From: Chloroflexota bacterium
GTDB lineage: Bacteria; Chloroflexota; UBA11872
DNA length: 37,025 bases
Direction of reading: 5' to 3'
NCBI GenBank assembly: GCA_026707585.1
Contig: JAPOWQ010000052.1
Span: 1 to 37,025, forward strand
Shown piece after piece: positions 1 to 7,520 of the stretch (position 1 is the first letter of the stretch; every line of letters begins with the position of its first letter). A model generated the notes under the pieces. The model was not told the DNA's origin. It made no database searches and saw nothing but the letters and a program-made list of their open reading frames with translations. The translations under genes and the position numbers were made by a program.

Positions 1-432
1 CCGCTGGGACCCCACCATGGCCACCTAGGACTTGCCCAGCCAATACAGTTGCTACGCAAGACGGGGCGGGGGCGCCGGGAGTGGTGCGATGGGCTCGCGA
101 TGCTTGCGGGGCGTCGCGACCGGAAGACGGGCGGGTCAGAGACGCCGCCCCTACGCTGGAACGGATGCGGAGGGGGCGGGGACTGCCGAGGTGTGATTCT
201 GCTGGCTCTGAATGGGTCTTGGTAGCAGTGCACGAGCGAATGTCGAGATCCCTCGGGGGCCCTCGGGATGACAACGGGGGCGGGCAATCTGTCCAGTTCA
301 TGGATGACATCATGGGCGTGGTCGAGGCAGGCGAAGACTCGGTGATCGAGGTCACTGCGCGGCGGACGGACCGCGGCAACTCGGAGTGAGCCGGTACCGG
401 GAATCCAGCAGCCGGGAAAGGCAGGTGGAGCG
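1..432. other. Left-edge region with no convincing gene
   Basis: I see no gene I can support here. A plus-strand open frame of 102 codons (81-389) has Arg/Gly-rich, repeat-like content over its first two thirds. Only its last ~32 codons, starting near the ATG at 300, look protein-like, and they could be a gene remnant. A GC-rich stretch near 128-152 can fold on itself (GGGCGG pairing with CCGCCC) and resembles intergenic repeats. The last bases (around 421-431) hold the AGGTGGAG Shine-Dalgarno of the next gene. Confidence 0.4.
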
Positions 433-1200
433 ATGCAGGAGTTGGCTGGGCAGGTAGCGTTGGTGACGGGGGCTGGGACTGGGATTGGGCGGGCCAGTGC
501 GATTGCGCTGGCCGGGGAAGGCGCGGCGGTGGGGCTGGTTGGGCGGAGAGAGGGGCTGTTGGATGAGACGGCGGCCGTGGTTCGGGATGGGGGCGGCAGG
601 GCGTTGGCTCTTTCGGCCGACATAACCGAGCCGGAGGCCGCGCGCGAGGTGGTGGCCCGGACGGAGGCTGAGTTTGGGCGGCTGGACGTCCTGGTGAATA
701 ACGCCGGCGGGGGTAGCCGGTCGAGAACCGTGCGCAGGATCGAACCCGATGATTTCGAGGGCGTTCAGCGGCTCAACGTGACGGCCCCGCTGGTGCTGAC
801 GCAAGCGGCGTTGCCGGGAATGCTGGAACGGGGCAGCGGGACCGTCATCACCATTTCGTCGTACGCGGCCGTCACGTCCAGCCCGATGGCGGGCGTTGCC
901 TATGGCGCCGCCAAGGCGGCGGTGGCAAGCGTGATGAAGAGCGTCAACAACGAACTCCGAAGCAACGGACTGCGTGCCTGCACGATCTTTCCAGGGGAAG
1001 TTGACACGCCGATCCTGGAACGCCGCAAGCTGGTCCCGGACGCTGAGGCGCGCGCGACGATGATGCACTCCGAAGACCTGGCCGAGATCGTCCGGCTCTG
1101 CGCTTGCATGCCCGGCCGCACGCTAATCGAAGAAATCTATGTGCGTCCGACCCAATTGCGCGACCTCAGCGCCGATACGGAAGCGGCGCTAAAGACCTAG
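433..1200 (+). CDS. SDR-family NAD(P)-dependent oxidoreductase
   Basis: This is a 255-residue classical short-chain dehydrogenase/reductase, the usual length for the family, expected to be cytosolic and to oxidise or reduce an alcohol/ketone with NAD(P)(H). The TGxxxGxG cofactor motif is TGAGTGIG at residues 12-19. The NNAG motif lies near residue 89, a catalytic Ser near 143, and the YxxxK pair at Y157/K161, followed by the P-G motif (PGEVDTPI). The ATG is preceded by AGGTGGAG at good spacing. The substrate cannot be read from sequence. The convergent aldolase gene next door suggests sugar-acid or hydroxy-acid catabolism, but the two are not co-transcribed. Its TAG stop overlaps the aldolase stop on the other strand. 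Confidence 0.93.
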   Translation: MQELAGQVALVTGAGTGIGRASAIALAGEGAAVGLVGRREGLLDETAAVVRDGGGRALALSADITEPEAAREVVARTEAEFGRLDVLVNNAGGGSRSRTVRRIEPDDFEGVQRLNVTAPLVLTQAALPGMLERGSGTVITISSYAAVTSSPMAGVAYGAAKAAVASVMKSVNNELRSNGLRACTIFPGEVDTPILERRKLVPDAEARATMMHSEDLAEIVRLCACMPGRTLIEEIYVRPTQLRDLSADTEAALKT

Positions 1201-1946
1201 CGTCCGACCTTCGCCAGAAAGTCCTTGGCGCCTTCGGCTATCCAGGCGTTGAGGCCGGTGGTGACGAAGCCGACGCCCATGTCGACGTAGCGTTCGACGT
1301 TGGCGGAGGTGACCAGGGTGCCGGCGTGGCGGCCGGAGGCCACGATGGTGCCGAGGGCCTGGTCGATTACGGCCTGTACCTCGGGGTGCGTGGAGTCCAT
1401 GTGACCCAGGCTCTGGCCGAGGTCGCCGGGGGCGACGTAGAAGATGTCCACGCCTTCGACTTCCAGGATCTCGTCCAGGTTGTTCACGGCCAGGATGTCC
1501 TCGATGAGGATGATGGCCAGGCACTCGTCGTTGGCCCGCTCCAGGAAGTCGGAGACGCCGTAGCCCTGCCGGGAGGTGGTCATGCCCCGCTTGCCCACGG
1601 GATAAAACTTGGATGCGTCGGCGACGGCCTGGGCCTGGTCGCGGGTGTCCACGTGCGGCACGCAGACGCCCTGGGCGCCGAGGTCCAGCACGCGGTAGAT
1701 GGGGCCGTAGCGGTTCTCGTTGACGCGCACGATGGAGGTCATGCCCCAGAGGTCGGCGGCGCGCGACTGGTCGGGAATGTCGCGGTAGTCGAGCGGGCCG
1801 TGTTCGCCTTCGAGCCAGACGGAGTCGAAGCCGAGCGGGCCGAGCCACTCGATCAGGTCGGCCGTCATCCCGGTGCCCATGATGCCGGTGGCCAGCTCTC
1901 CGGCGGCGAGCTTGTGCTTGACGCGGTTCGGTCGCATTGAAGGCAT
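1197..1946 (-). CDS. HpcH/HpaI aldolase/citrate lyase family protein
   Basis: The product is a 249-residue class II (metal-dependent) aldolase of the HpcH/HpaI family, which cleaves 2-keto-3-deoxy acids or related 4-hydroxy-2-oxo acids to pyruvate plus an aldehyde. Active-site residues fall at nearly the canonical positions: H49 in GEHGP, R74, metal ligands E149 (ILIED) and D175 (APGDLG). I chose the ATG at 1946 because an in-frame extension to 2165 would translate the intergenic repeat. A second ATG at 1937 is also possible. No strong Shine-Dalgarno is visible. The stop codon shares bases with that of the convergent SDR gene. Exact substrate unknown. Confidence 0.9.
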   Translation of the reverse strand: MPSMRPNRVKHKLAAGELATGIMGTGMTADLIEWLGPLGFDSVWLEGEHGPLDYRDIPDQSRAADLWGMTSIVRVNENRYGPIYRVLDLGAQGVCVPHVDTRDQAQAVADASKFYPVGKRGMTTSRQGYGVSDFLERANDECLAIILIEDILAVNNLDEILEVEGVDIFYVAPGDLGQSLGHMDSTHPEVQAVIDQALGTIVASGRHAGTLVTSANVERYVDMGVGFVTTGLNAWIAEGAKDFLAKVGR

Positions 1947-2093
1947 TTGGTATGTCCACTGTCGGCAGTCACGGGCAGTGTGACTGACCTGCGGGGAAGC
2001 CGCCAGCAGTTTTGAGCGGACCTCTTCTGGCGAGCTCTGGGTAGCCCGGGGGCGGCGTGCGACGGGACTGGTCGCTGGACGTGGGCGCACGAC

Positions 2094-2170
2094 CCGGGGA
2101 CCCCTCACCGGTTTCGGCCGAAGACGCCCGAACCTGCCTCTCCCCTCGGAGAGGGTGAAGAGCACCGCGC
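2094..2170 (+). repeat. Structured intergenic repeat, copy A
   Basis: This is one copy of a two-hairpin repeat also found at 5623-5724, 5838-5936 and 36913-37025, all in the same orientation. Hairpin 1 has arms 2113-2120 and 2125-2132 around an AAGA loop, with one C-C mismatch. Hairpin 2 is a perfect 7-bp stem, CCTCTCC (2137-2143) with GGAGAGG (2148-2154). It lies upstream of the aldolase gene, not behind a gene end, so a pure terminator role does not fit this copy. A degenerate version of the upstream 'GTAGCCCG' part is visible around 2041-2060. Confidence 0.8.
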
Positions 2171-2344
2171 TCCATGGACATGGTCATCCGCACGCGGCTG
2201 TTGGCGCGTGGTCCGAGATGGGAAGCCCCCTCGTCCCCAGATCGAGTCCGAGGCAGGCTACGACTCTATCCACCGGATAACGGATGAAGAGGTCGGTCTG
2301 CCGAGTCTGGTTGTCGGACTCCGGGGGTTGGGGACGCCGGGGTG

Positions 2345-2588
2345 GTGGAACAGGCCTCGGACTATCTGTCGATCATCGAAATCCTGGACTGCCCCAGCAA
2401 TAACGTAGTGGTCACTGCCTCGCCGCACGGCTTCGGTGTCTCACCGGCCACGGACCAAGGTCGTCAGCGACCTGGTGCTCTACAGTGAGACCAACATCGA
2501 CATCGGCGGCCTAGGGCTGGCACGCTGCGCCGACGTCAGGCCCGATGGGCGCCGGCAGCTCGGCGTCGTATGCCGCGCGGAAGTCTAA
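2345..2588 (+). pseudogene. Possible frameshifted coding remnant
   Basis: Two adjacent plus-strand frames look protein-like where neither is a complete gene. The first reads VEQASDYLSIIEILDCPSNN and onward from 2345 to a stop at 2486. The second reads RTKVVSDLVLYSETNIDIGG and onward from about 2451 to a TAA at 2586-2588. A single indel between about 2430 and 2455 would join them. I do not recognise the family, and no start codon or Shine-Dalgarno is evident. The rest of the 1947-2731 gap holds repeat copy A and then, from 2589, a less GC-rich stretch without a gene. This may equally be chance. Confidence 0.2.
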
Positions 2589-2731
2589 GTTAAGCGGGAC
2601 TTGGGAAAGTTATCGTGCGCACGGGCTGCGCTACGTATTGACTGATCTTATTCGAAGAGCCAATAGCCGATTCGAAGCGCGATAGAAGTGCACGCCGATC
2701 CATTGGTTAAGCCCAAGTCAATGGCAAACGA

Positions 2732-3712
2732 CTACCCCTCGCCTTGGCCCCCAGCTTCTTGCATCTTCTCCAAGACATCTTCCAGGTATGGGCCGAACGT
2801 CGTACGGAATCTAGTGAGGTGATCGATCATCCAGATCCTGATCTGGTCCAGTTCGTTCTCGGGAGCGTCTATGTGCCCGGGTCGAGATACCACCACTCTG
2901 CTCATTTTCGCGTCATCCAATCGCTCCCAAGTCATCGGCCCAAGGCTCTCTTCGATCTCGGACCTGGATTCCTGTAGCAGGTCAAATGCAGCCTTGTTCC
3001 ACAGCTTTTCTGGACTCTTGATGACCAGTTCAACCCTAGCTTCTTCGTCCCAAGTGAACCTCATCGTGCGGCCGAACGCGCCAGAGTTAATGCCGGCGCC
3101 GGCGTTGTAGGACGATGCCTTATTGCGCGTTCCAATATTCCATCCGCGGGAGCTTCGCAAGTCCTCTAGCAGCGGGCGCCAGAAGCGGATGTAACTCTCT
3201 TGCCTTGGGGTCAGCTCAGCCTGACTCTCCGCGACATCCTTCGACCATGTGTTGGGAGCAGCTGCCAAACGAAACAGTGGTGCAGGCAGTGAATCGCCTA
3301 TTCTCACCGCGTCAATCTCGATTCCGAAGAAGCTCAGCGAGTCTTTGGTTCCCTCGTTGAGCCAATCCAGCGCAGCCCGGTGCTCGTCACGGAATTCAGT
3401 AGCTATCCACACCACGACGCTGGCATTTTTGCCGGCTGAATATGTCAGCAACTGGCCCAAATGCGTATGGTCGGTGTTGGCAATTTGGTTTTCGATGGCA
3501 ACAACGGCTTCACTGTTGGCATCTCTGGCGAGGATGTCAAGGGAAAAGTTCCCTACAGGTACCTCCATACCCTCCAATTCCAGTTCCATGCCGAGCTCAT
3601 TGCCAAGCAGCGTCAGGTTCTCTGCCAGCCACGGAGTAAAGTCGTTGGCCTCGTGTGGCCAGACGCTCGTAATGGGAACTTTCTCAATACTTCCGATTCG
3701 AATCTGAGTCAT
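2732..3712 (-). CDS. DUF4268 domain protein (PD-(D/E)XK nuclease-like)
   Basis: The 326-residue protein begins at the ATG at 3712, which has a clear GGAGG about ten bases upstream. A longer in-frame extension to 3925 would run through a tRNA-like sequence and is rejected. The N-terminal half fits the DUF4268 family: FTPWLAENL at residues 25-33, a nuclease-like core with D59 (LDILA) and E74-N-Q76 (VAIENQ), then TDHTHLGQLLTYSAG and the VVWIATEF strand. This arrangement resembles PD-(D/E)XK nucleases, with Q in place of the usual Lys. The C-terminal half (about 165-326) is a second alpha/beta domain seen in the family. Such proteins often occur in defence or mobile regions. No partner methylase or helicase is present. 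Base composition is lower in GC than its neighbours, suggesting acquisition. Confidence 0.85.
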   Translation of the reverse strand: MTQIRIGSIEKVPITSVWPHEANDFTPWLAENLTLLGNELGMELELEGMEVPVGNFSLDILARDANSEAVVAIENQIANTDHTHLGQLLTYSAGKNASVVVWIATEFRDEHRAALDWLNEGTKDSLSFFGIEIDAVRIGDSLPAPLFRLAAAPNTWSKDVAESQAELTPRQESYIRFWRPLLEDLRSSRGWNIGTRNKASSYNAGAGINSGAFGRTMRFTWDEEARVELVIKSPEKLWNKAAFDLLQESRSEIEESLGPMTWERLDDAKMSRVVVSRPGHIDAPENELDQIRIWMIDHLTRFRTTFGPYLEDVLEKMQEAGGQGEG

Positions 3713-3747
3713 TTTGGGAGGTCCTCCATCAGGCAGAGAATCTGTGC

Positions 3748-3820
3748 TGGACCCAGGCGGACTCGAACTGACGATCCTCTCAGTGCCATTGAGACGCTTT
3801 TCCGGCCAAGCCATGGGCCT
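3748..3820 (-). tRNA. Degenerate tRNA-Ala(GGC)-like gene
   Basis: The minus strand folds as a 73-nt cloverleaf. The acceptor arm pairs 6 of 7 positions and includes G3-U70, the alanine identity pair; A1-C72 is mismatched. The D stem GCTT/AAGC encloses GGCCGGAA with G18-G19. The anticodon stem TCTCA/TGAGA encloses ATGGCAC, giving U33, anticodon GGC, A37 and the A32 typical of tRNA-Ala(GGC). The T loop TTCGAGT is canonical. Defects are two mismatches in the T stem (GTCAG with CCGCC), position 14 not A, C38, and no encoded CCA. It ends 35 bases before the DUF4268 start codon, on the same strand. It is either a decayed tRNA copy left by an integration or a divergent functional tRNA. The remaining bases to 4055 hold nothing I can name. 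Confidence 0.5.
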
Positions 3821-4055
3821 CGGAGACGACATTATGCCCCGCTGGCAGGCGTGGCCATGGCATCGCTCTCTGTCTCCTGGACGAGGCCTCGTTGACGGGG
3901 AGCGTGGGGTGCGGCAACTGAGCAAAGCTCTCTCCGAGAGCGGGGGTAGGAGCCATCACGCCTTTGGGGACGATTGGGGTTGGGTGCAGGTGTCGCTTGG
4001 GACGGCGGGGGTGGAATGGCGTAGGCTCACGCGGTCGCGTGGATAGGTGAAGGCC

Positions 4056-5507
4056 ATGCCCGAGCGCAAACCGCACATCCTGATGCTGATCAATGACGAG
4101 CACCGCCCGGACGTGATGCCGATCGAGGGCGACCCGCACATCCGCACGCCGACGCTGGATTGGATGATCGACGGGGGTTTCTATTTCCGAAACGCCTACA
4201 CGCCGTCGCCCATTTGCGTGCCGGCGCGACAGGCCTTTCTTTCAGGGCTCTATCCCCGGAATTGCGGTTGCGCGAACTTCGGCGACGCGATGCCGAGCGA
4301 GGTGCTGACGATTCCGGGACACCTCTCGCGCTACGGCTACACGACCTGCGCGGCCGGCAAAATGCACTTCGTGGGGCCGGACCAGATGCACGGCTGGCAC
4401 CAGCGCATCGGGCGCGACATCGTGGGCCGCAACGGCTACGAGCCGGCGGACGATCCCGAGCACCAGGCCCTGATCGAACGAGATCCCGGCACGGGGTCCT
4501 GGCCGGACAAGGTGAAGCAGGAAATCAGGTACGCGCGGGCCGGACGCGGGCACTGGATGCAGCACGACCGCTACTCGGTGGACGGCGCGCTGATGTTCCT
4601 GGATGAGCACTTCGTGAACGAGCCGTACGACCGGACCAACCCCGCCCCGCTGCTGCTGGCGGTGAGCCTGTGGTCGCCGCATTACCCCTACCAATGCCCG
4701 GACGACCTGTTCGCCTACTACCTGCGCCGGGTCAAGCCCTTCGAGGAGGACGTGCCGGAGCACTTCGAGTGCCCGGACTTCTTCAAGGTCGAGGTGGGGA
4801 AGGACGTGACCTACCGCGAGGCGCACCGGGCCACGGCGGCGTACTACGGGATGATCGAGTGGATGGACGCGCAGTTCGCCCGGGTGATCGACAAGCTGCG
4901 CGAACTGGACGTGCTGGACGACTTCGCCATCGTGTTCCTGTCCGACCACGGCGAGATGCTGGGCCAGAAGGGCCTGTGGGAGAAGCAGCAGTACTTCGAG
5001 GGGTCGGCGCGCGTGCCGTTTGCCGTGCGCTGGCCGCAGCGGTACCCGCAGGGCGGCGCCACCGTTCAGCGCAACGTCTCGCTGGTGGACCTGTTTCCGA
5101 CGCTTTGCGACATCGCCAACGTGCCGATACCGGAAGGGCTGGACGGCCGCTCGGTTGCGCCACTGCTGGAGGGGAAGGACGAGGACTGGCCGGACGACGT
5201 CTACAGCGAGCTCTGGGCCGTGCACAACGGGCCCTCCGTGATGGTGAAGCACGGCGAAATGAAGCTGTTCCGGTTTGACGGTCATGAGGGCACACCCGGA
5301 CTGGGTCCGGATTGCCCCGAGCAGCTCTTTGACCTGGCGCGCGATCCCGATGAGACCACAAACCTGATCGACCACCCGGACTACGCGGACCGGCTGGCGG
5401 ATTTGCGCGCCCGGCTGGATGCGCTGCCCGATCCGCGGAAGAAGGATGCGAACAACCGCTTCGTCGGCGAGGAACGCGAGCCGTATGTGCCACGCCGCAG
5501 GGCTTAG
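4056..5507 (+). CDS. Type I sulfatase (formylglycine-dependent)
   Basis: The 483-residue enzyme hydrolyses sulfate esters. The sulfatase signature C-x-P-x-R is C54-V-P-A-R58 in SPICVPARQAFLSGLYP; C54 would be oxidised to formylglycine by a maturase not seen in this window. Metal ligands are expected at N13/D14 near the N terminus (LINDEHRPD) and at D297-H298 (LSDHGEMLG), followed by the family block GLWEKQQYFEGSARVPF. The ATG at 4056 has AGGTGAAGG just upstream; a GTG at 4047 in the same frame is possible. There is no signal peptide, so it is probably cytosolic, which fits choline-sulfatase-like or intracellular glycan sulfatases. Substrate not determinable. The gene stands alone. Confidence 0.92.
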   Translation: MPERKPHILMLINDEHRPDVMPIEGDPHIRTPTLDWMIDGGFYFRNAYTPSPICVPARQAFLSGLYPRNCGCANFGDAMPSEVLTIPGHLSRYGYTTCAAGKMHFVGPDQMHGWHQRIGRDIVGRNGYEPADDPEHQALIERDPGTGSWPDKVKQEIRYARAGRGHWMQHDRYSVDGALMFLDEHFVNEPYDRTNPAPLLLAVSLWSPHYPYQCPDDLFAYYLRRVKPFEEDVPEHFECPDFFKVEVGKDVTYREAHRATAAYYGMIEWMDAQFARVIDKLRELDVLDDFAIVFLSDHGEMLGQKGLWEKQQYFEGSARVPFAVRWPQRYPQGGATVQRNVSLVDLFPTLCDIANVPIPEGLDGRSVAPLLEGKDEDWPDDVYSELWAVHNGPSVMVKHGEMKLFRFDGHEGTPGLGPDCPEQLFDLARDPDETTNLIDHPDYADRLADLRARLDALPDPRKKDANNRFVGEEREPYVPRRRA

Positions 5508-5622
5508 CGCGGGGAGCGGAGGATCTCGGATATCGGCTTTCCTATTGGCTAGGCGCTTGTCTGGCGGGTGCGGGTGGCGCCTGGCGTTTGTCTGCACCGG
5601 GGGACTGGCCGAAAAAGAGACG

Positions 5623-5724
5623 TCTGCGTAACCCGAAAGTGGTTGCCCGGAAGACCCCTCACCGGTTTCAGCCGAAGACGGCTGAACCTGCCTCTTCCCC
5701 AGGAGAGGGGAAAGACCGGCGTCC
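5623..5724 (+). repeat. Structured intergenic repeat, copy B
   Basis: The copy starts with the TGCGTA...TGCCCGGAAGACCCC leader shared with the other copies. Hairpin 1 is perfect: TTCAGCCG (5667-5674), AAGA loop, CGGCTGAA (5679-5686). Hairpin 2 (about 5690-5708) pairs CCTCTTCC with GGAGAGG with one bulged T. It lies about 115 bases behind the sulfatase stop. The first 115 bases of the gap (5508-5622) hold nothing recognisable. Confidence 0.85.
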
Positions 5725-5754
5725 CCTTGAATAGATTGAGACCGAGCAAAGTTG

Positions 5755-5830
5755 CTCTCCCCCAGGGAGACCTTTGCGTAGCCCGAGGGTGGGTGCCCGG
5801 AAGACCCTTACCCCAGACCTCGCCCACGGG
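5755..5830 (+). repeat. Partial repeat, copy C
   Basis: This is a truncated member of the same family. It has a small TCTCCC/GGGAGA hairpin at about 5756-5770, then the leader TGCGTAGCCCGAGG and TGCCCGGAAGACCC (5776-5807). It lacks hairpin 1 and passes directly into copy D. That arrangement suggests tandem growth or deletion within the array. Confidence 0.7.
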
Positions 5831-5837
5831 AAGCCTC

Positions 5838-5936
5838 TGCGTATCCCGACGTTGGTTGCCCGGAAGACCCCTCACCGATTTCCGCCGGGGACGGCGGAAT
5901 CTGCCTCTCCCCTTGGAGAGGGTGAAGAGCGCCGCG
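5838..5936 (+). repeat. Structured intergenic repeat, copy D
   Basis: The leader TGCGTATCCCGA...TGCCCGGAAGACCCC is followed by a perfect 8-bp hairpin 1, TTCCGCCG (5880-5887), GGGA loop, CGGCGGAA (5892-5899). Hairpin 2 is also perfect: CCTCTCC (5904-5910), CCTT loop, GGAGAGG (5915-5921), then GGTGAAGAG. The hairpin 1 stem differs from copy B at a base on each arm in a way that keeps pairing. Confidence 0.85.
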
Positions 5937-5989
5937 CCTCTGAGAGGTTGGAGTCCGTCCGCAGGTGCTGGGGCGTGGATCGAGACCGG

Positions 5990-6137
5990 AAGCCGCCGCA
6001 CCTTCGCGGACGCCGTAGGTTTTGCACAGGTCTCTCGAGGGAGAGTGAGGAAGAGGCTGCGCTGGCGAGGGCCAGGCGAGGTTTGCAAGGGTCTCTCCCC
6101 TGGGAGAGGGTGAAGATCCGCCGCACCTTCAAGGACG
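5990..6137 (+). repeat. Two tandem hairpin modules upstream of MDR gene
   Basis: A unit of about 100-125 bases occurs twice. In each a TTTGCA run precedes a CTCTC...GAGAG hairpin, at 6031-6046 (CTCTC/GAGAG) and 6091-6108 (CTCTCC/GGAGAG), followed by GTGAgGAAGA or GTGAAGA. The phrase CCGCCGCACCTTC appears at 5995-6007 and again at 6119-6131. These modules share hairpin 2 with the larger repeat but lack hairpin 1. The last one ends about 40 bases before the next start codon and could affect its transcript leader. Confidence 0.6.
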
Positions 6138-6177
6138 ATGGGCTTAACGCAAAGGTTTCATCAAGGGAGGACTGCAC

Positions 6178-7197
6178 ATGACGGCTGAGACGAATCTGCA
6201 GGTGGTGCTGGCGCGGCGGCCGGTTGGGGTTCCGGTGGTGGAGGACTTTGCGCTGCGGGAGTCGGCGATTCCGGAGGCCGGAGCGGGCGAGGCGGTGGTG
6301 CGGACCGAGTTCGTTTCGGTGGACCCGTACATGCGGGGGCGGCTGTGGGAGCAGCCGCATCGCGGGGATCCGGTGGCGATCGGGCAGGTCATGATCGGCG
6401 AGGGCGTGGGCGAGGTGGTGGCCTCGAGCGATCCGGCCATGGCGGTGGGCGAGACGGTGCGGGGGTACTTTGGGTGGCAGCAGTACGCGGCGGCCTCTGT
6501 CGACGAACTGGAGCGCATCGACCGTTCTGCCGCGCCGCTGTCCACCGCGCTGGGCGTGCTGGGGATGCCGGGGTTGACGGCGTATTACGGCTTGTTGGAG
6601 GTCGGTCAGCCTCAAGCGGGCGAGACGGTGGTGGTGACCGGAGCGGCGGGCGCCGTGGGCAGTGCGGTCGGGCAGATTGCCAGGATCAAGGGCTGCCGCG
6701 TGGTGGGTGTCTGCGGCACCGAGGCCAAGTGCCGGCACATCGTGGACGACCTAGGGTTCGACGCGGCGGTCAACTACCGCACGGACTCGCTGGACGACGA
6801 CCTGGCCGCGGCCTGTCCGGACGGTATCGACGTGATTTTCGAGAACGTGGGTGGCGAGATCCTGGAGGCGATGCTGCGGCAGATCAACCTGCATGCCCGT
6901 ATCGCGCTCTGCGGCGCGATCGCCCAGTACCACACGGCCGAGCCGCCGCTGGTTCCGCCGCACTCGCGAACCCTGCACCGACGGCGGGCGCGCATGCAGG
7001 GGTTCCTGGTGAACGACTTCGCGGACCAGGACGAGGAGGCGATGGCCGCCTTGACCGAGTGGGTGACGAGCGGGCAGATCGTCTATCGCGAGAGCATCGT
7101 GGATGGGCTGGAGAATGCCGCGTCGGCGTTTGTGGGGCTGTTTAGCGGGGCGAATACGGGGAAGCAGTTGGTGCGGGTGCGGGCGGAAACTCAGTAG
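6178..7197 (+). CDS. NADP-dependent MDR-family oxidoreductase
   Basis: The protein is 339 residues long and belongs to the zinc-independent medium-chain dehydrogenases (leukotriene B4 12-hydroxydehydrogenase / CurA / YncB type), which reduce the double bond of alpha,beta-unsaturated ketones or aldehydes with NADPH. Seen in sequence: the family block VDPYMRGRL near residues 43-51, the nucleotide-binding loop GAAGAVGSAVGQIA near 156-169, and FENVGGEILEAML near 221. The Cys ligands of zinc alcohol dehydrogenases are absent. Start: ATG with GGGAGG seven bases upstream. It is a single gene behind the repeat array. Role inferred as detoxification or reduction of reactive enones. Confidence 0.93.
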   Translation: MTAETNLQVVLARRPVGVPVVEDFALRESAIPEAGAGEAVVRTEFVSVDPYMRGRLWEQPHRGDPVAIGQVMIGEGVGEVVASSDPAMAVGETVRGYFGWQQYAAASVDELERIDRSAAPLSTALGVLGMPGLTAYYGLLEVGQPQAGETVVVTGAAGAVGSAVGQIARIKGCRVVGVCGTEAKCRHIVDDLGFDAAVNYRTDSLDDDLAAACPDGIDVIFENVGGEILEAMLRQINLHARIALCGAIAQYHTAEPPLVPPHSRTLHRRRARMQGFLVNDFADQDEEAMAALTEWVTSGQIVYRESIVDGLENAASAFVGLFSGANTGKQLVRVRAETQ

Positions 7198-7209
7198 TTT
7201 GCGCTGGAG

Positions 7210-7485
7210 CTAGCGGCGGTAGGCCTCACGGCGGTGGCTTATGCGCACGACGGTGACCGTCACAATCTGTTGGGAAATGGTGTAGAGCACCCGCAGGGTG
7301 CCGACGCGGATGCGCCAGATGTCGTGTCCGCCTTTGAGTTTCTCAACACCCGGCGGCCGCGGGTCGCGCGCCAGGGCGTCGATGCGCGCGGCGACGCGCC
7401 GCTGGTCCCGGCGGGACAGCTTCCGCAGATCGCGCGCCCCCTGCGAGGTGAATTCGATTCGGTACTCACTGCGAGAAATGTACAT
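7210..7485 (-). CDS. RelE/ParE-type mRNA interferase toxin
   Basis: The 91-residue basic protein shows the RelE/ParE pattern: YRIEFTSQGARDLRKL, RRVAARIDALARDPRPPG, a central GGHDIWRIRVGTLRVLYTI, and the C-terminal VTVVRISHRREAY with the Arg/Tyr residues usual in this family. RelE members cleave ribosome-bound mRNA. The only ATG is at 7485, with a weak GTGGGAT upstream. No antitoxin gene precedes it on its own strand. The candidate antitoxin begins at 7641 on the opposite strand, so the pair is divergent. It may be an active toxin controlled across the divergent promoter region or a remnant of a rearranged operon. Confidence 0.88.
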   Translation of the reverse strand: MYISRSEYRIEFTSQGARDLRKLSRRDQRRVAARIDALARDPRPPGVEKLKGGHDIWRIRVGTLRVLYTISQQIVTVTVVRISHRREAYRR

Positions 7486-7520
7486 ATCCCACTAGACGAA
7501 CCGAAGACACTTAAGCCACA

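Noticed and set aside
1947-2165. N-terminal extension of the aldolase to 2165
   Set aside because: The extra 73 codons translate repeat copy A and spacer; aldolase active-site positions fit the start at 1946.
3713-3925. N-terminal extension of the DUF4268 protein to 3925
   Set aside because: It would read through the tRNA-like sequence, and the ATG at 3712 has a strong Shine-Dalgarno.
4242-5597. Minus-strand 451-codon frame opposite the sulfatase
   Set aside because: It is antisense to a gene with clear catalytic motifs, is His/Val/Arg-rich, has no domain pattern, and arises from high-GC codon bias.
5568-6181. Open frames through the repeat array downstream of the sulfatase
   Set aside because: Their translations follow the repeat units and appear on both strands; no start signals or domains.
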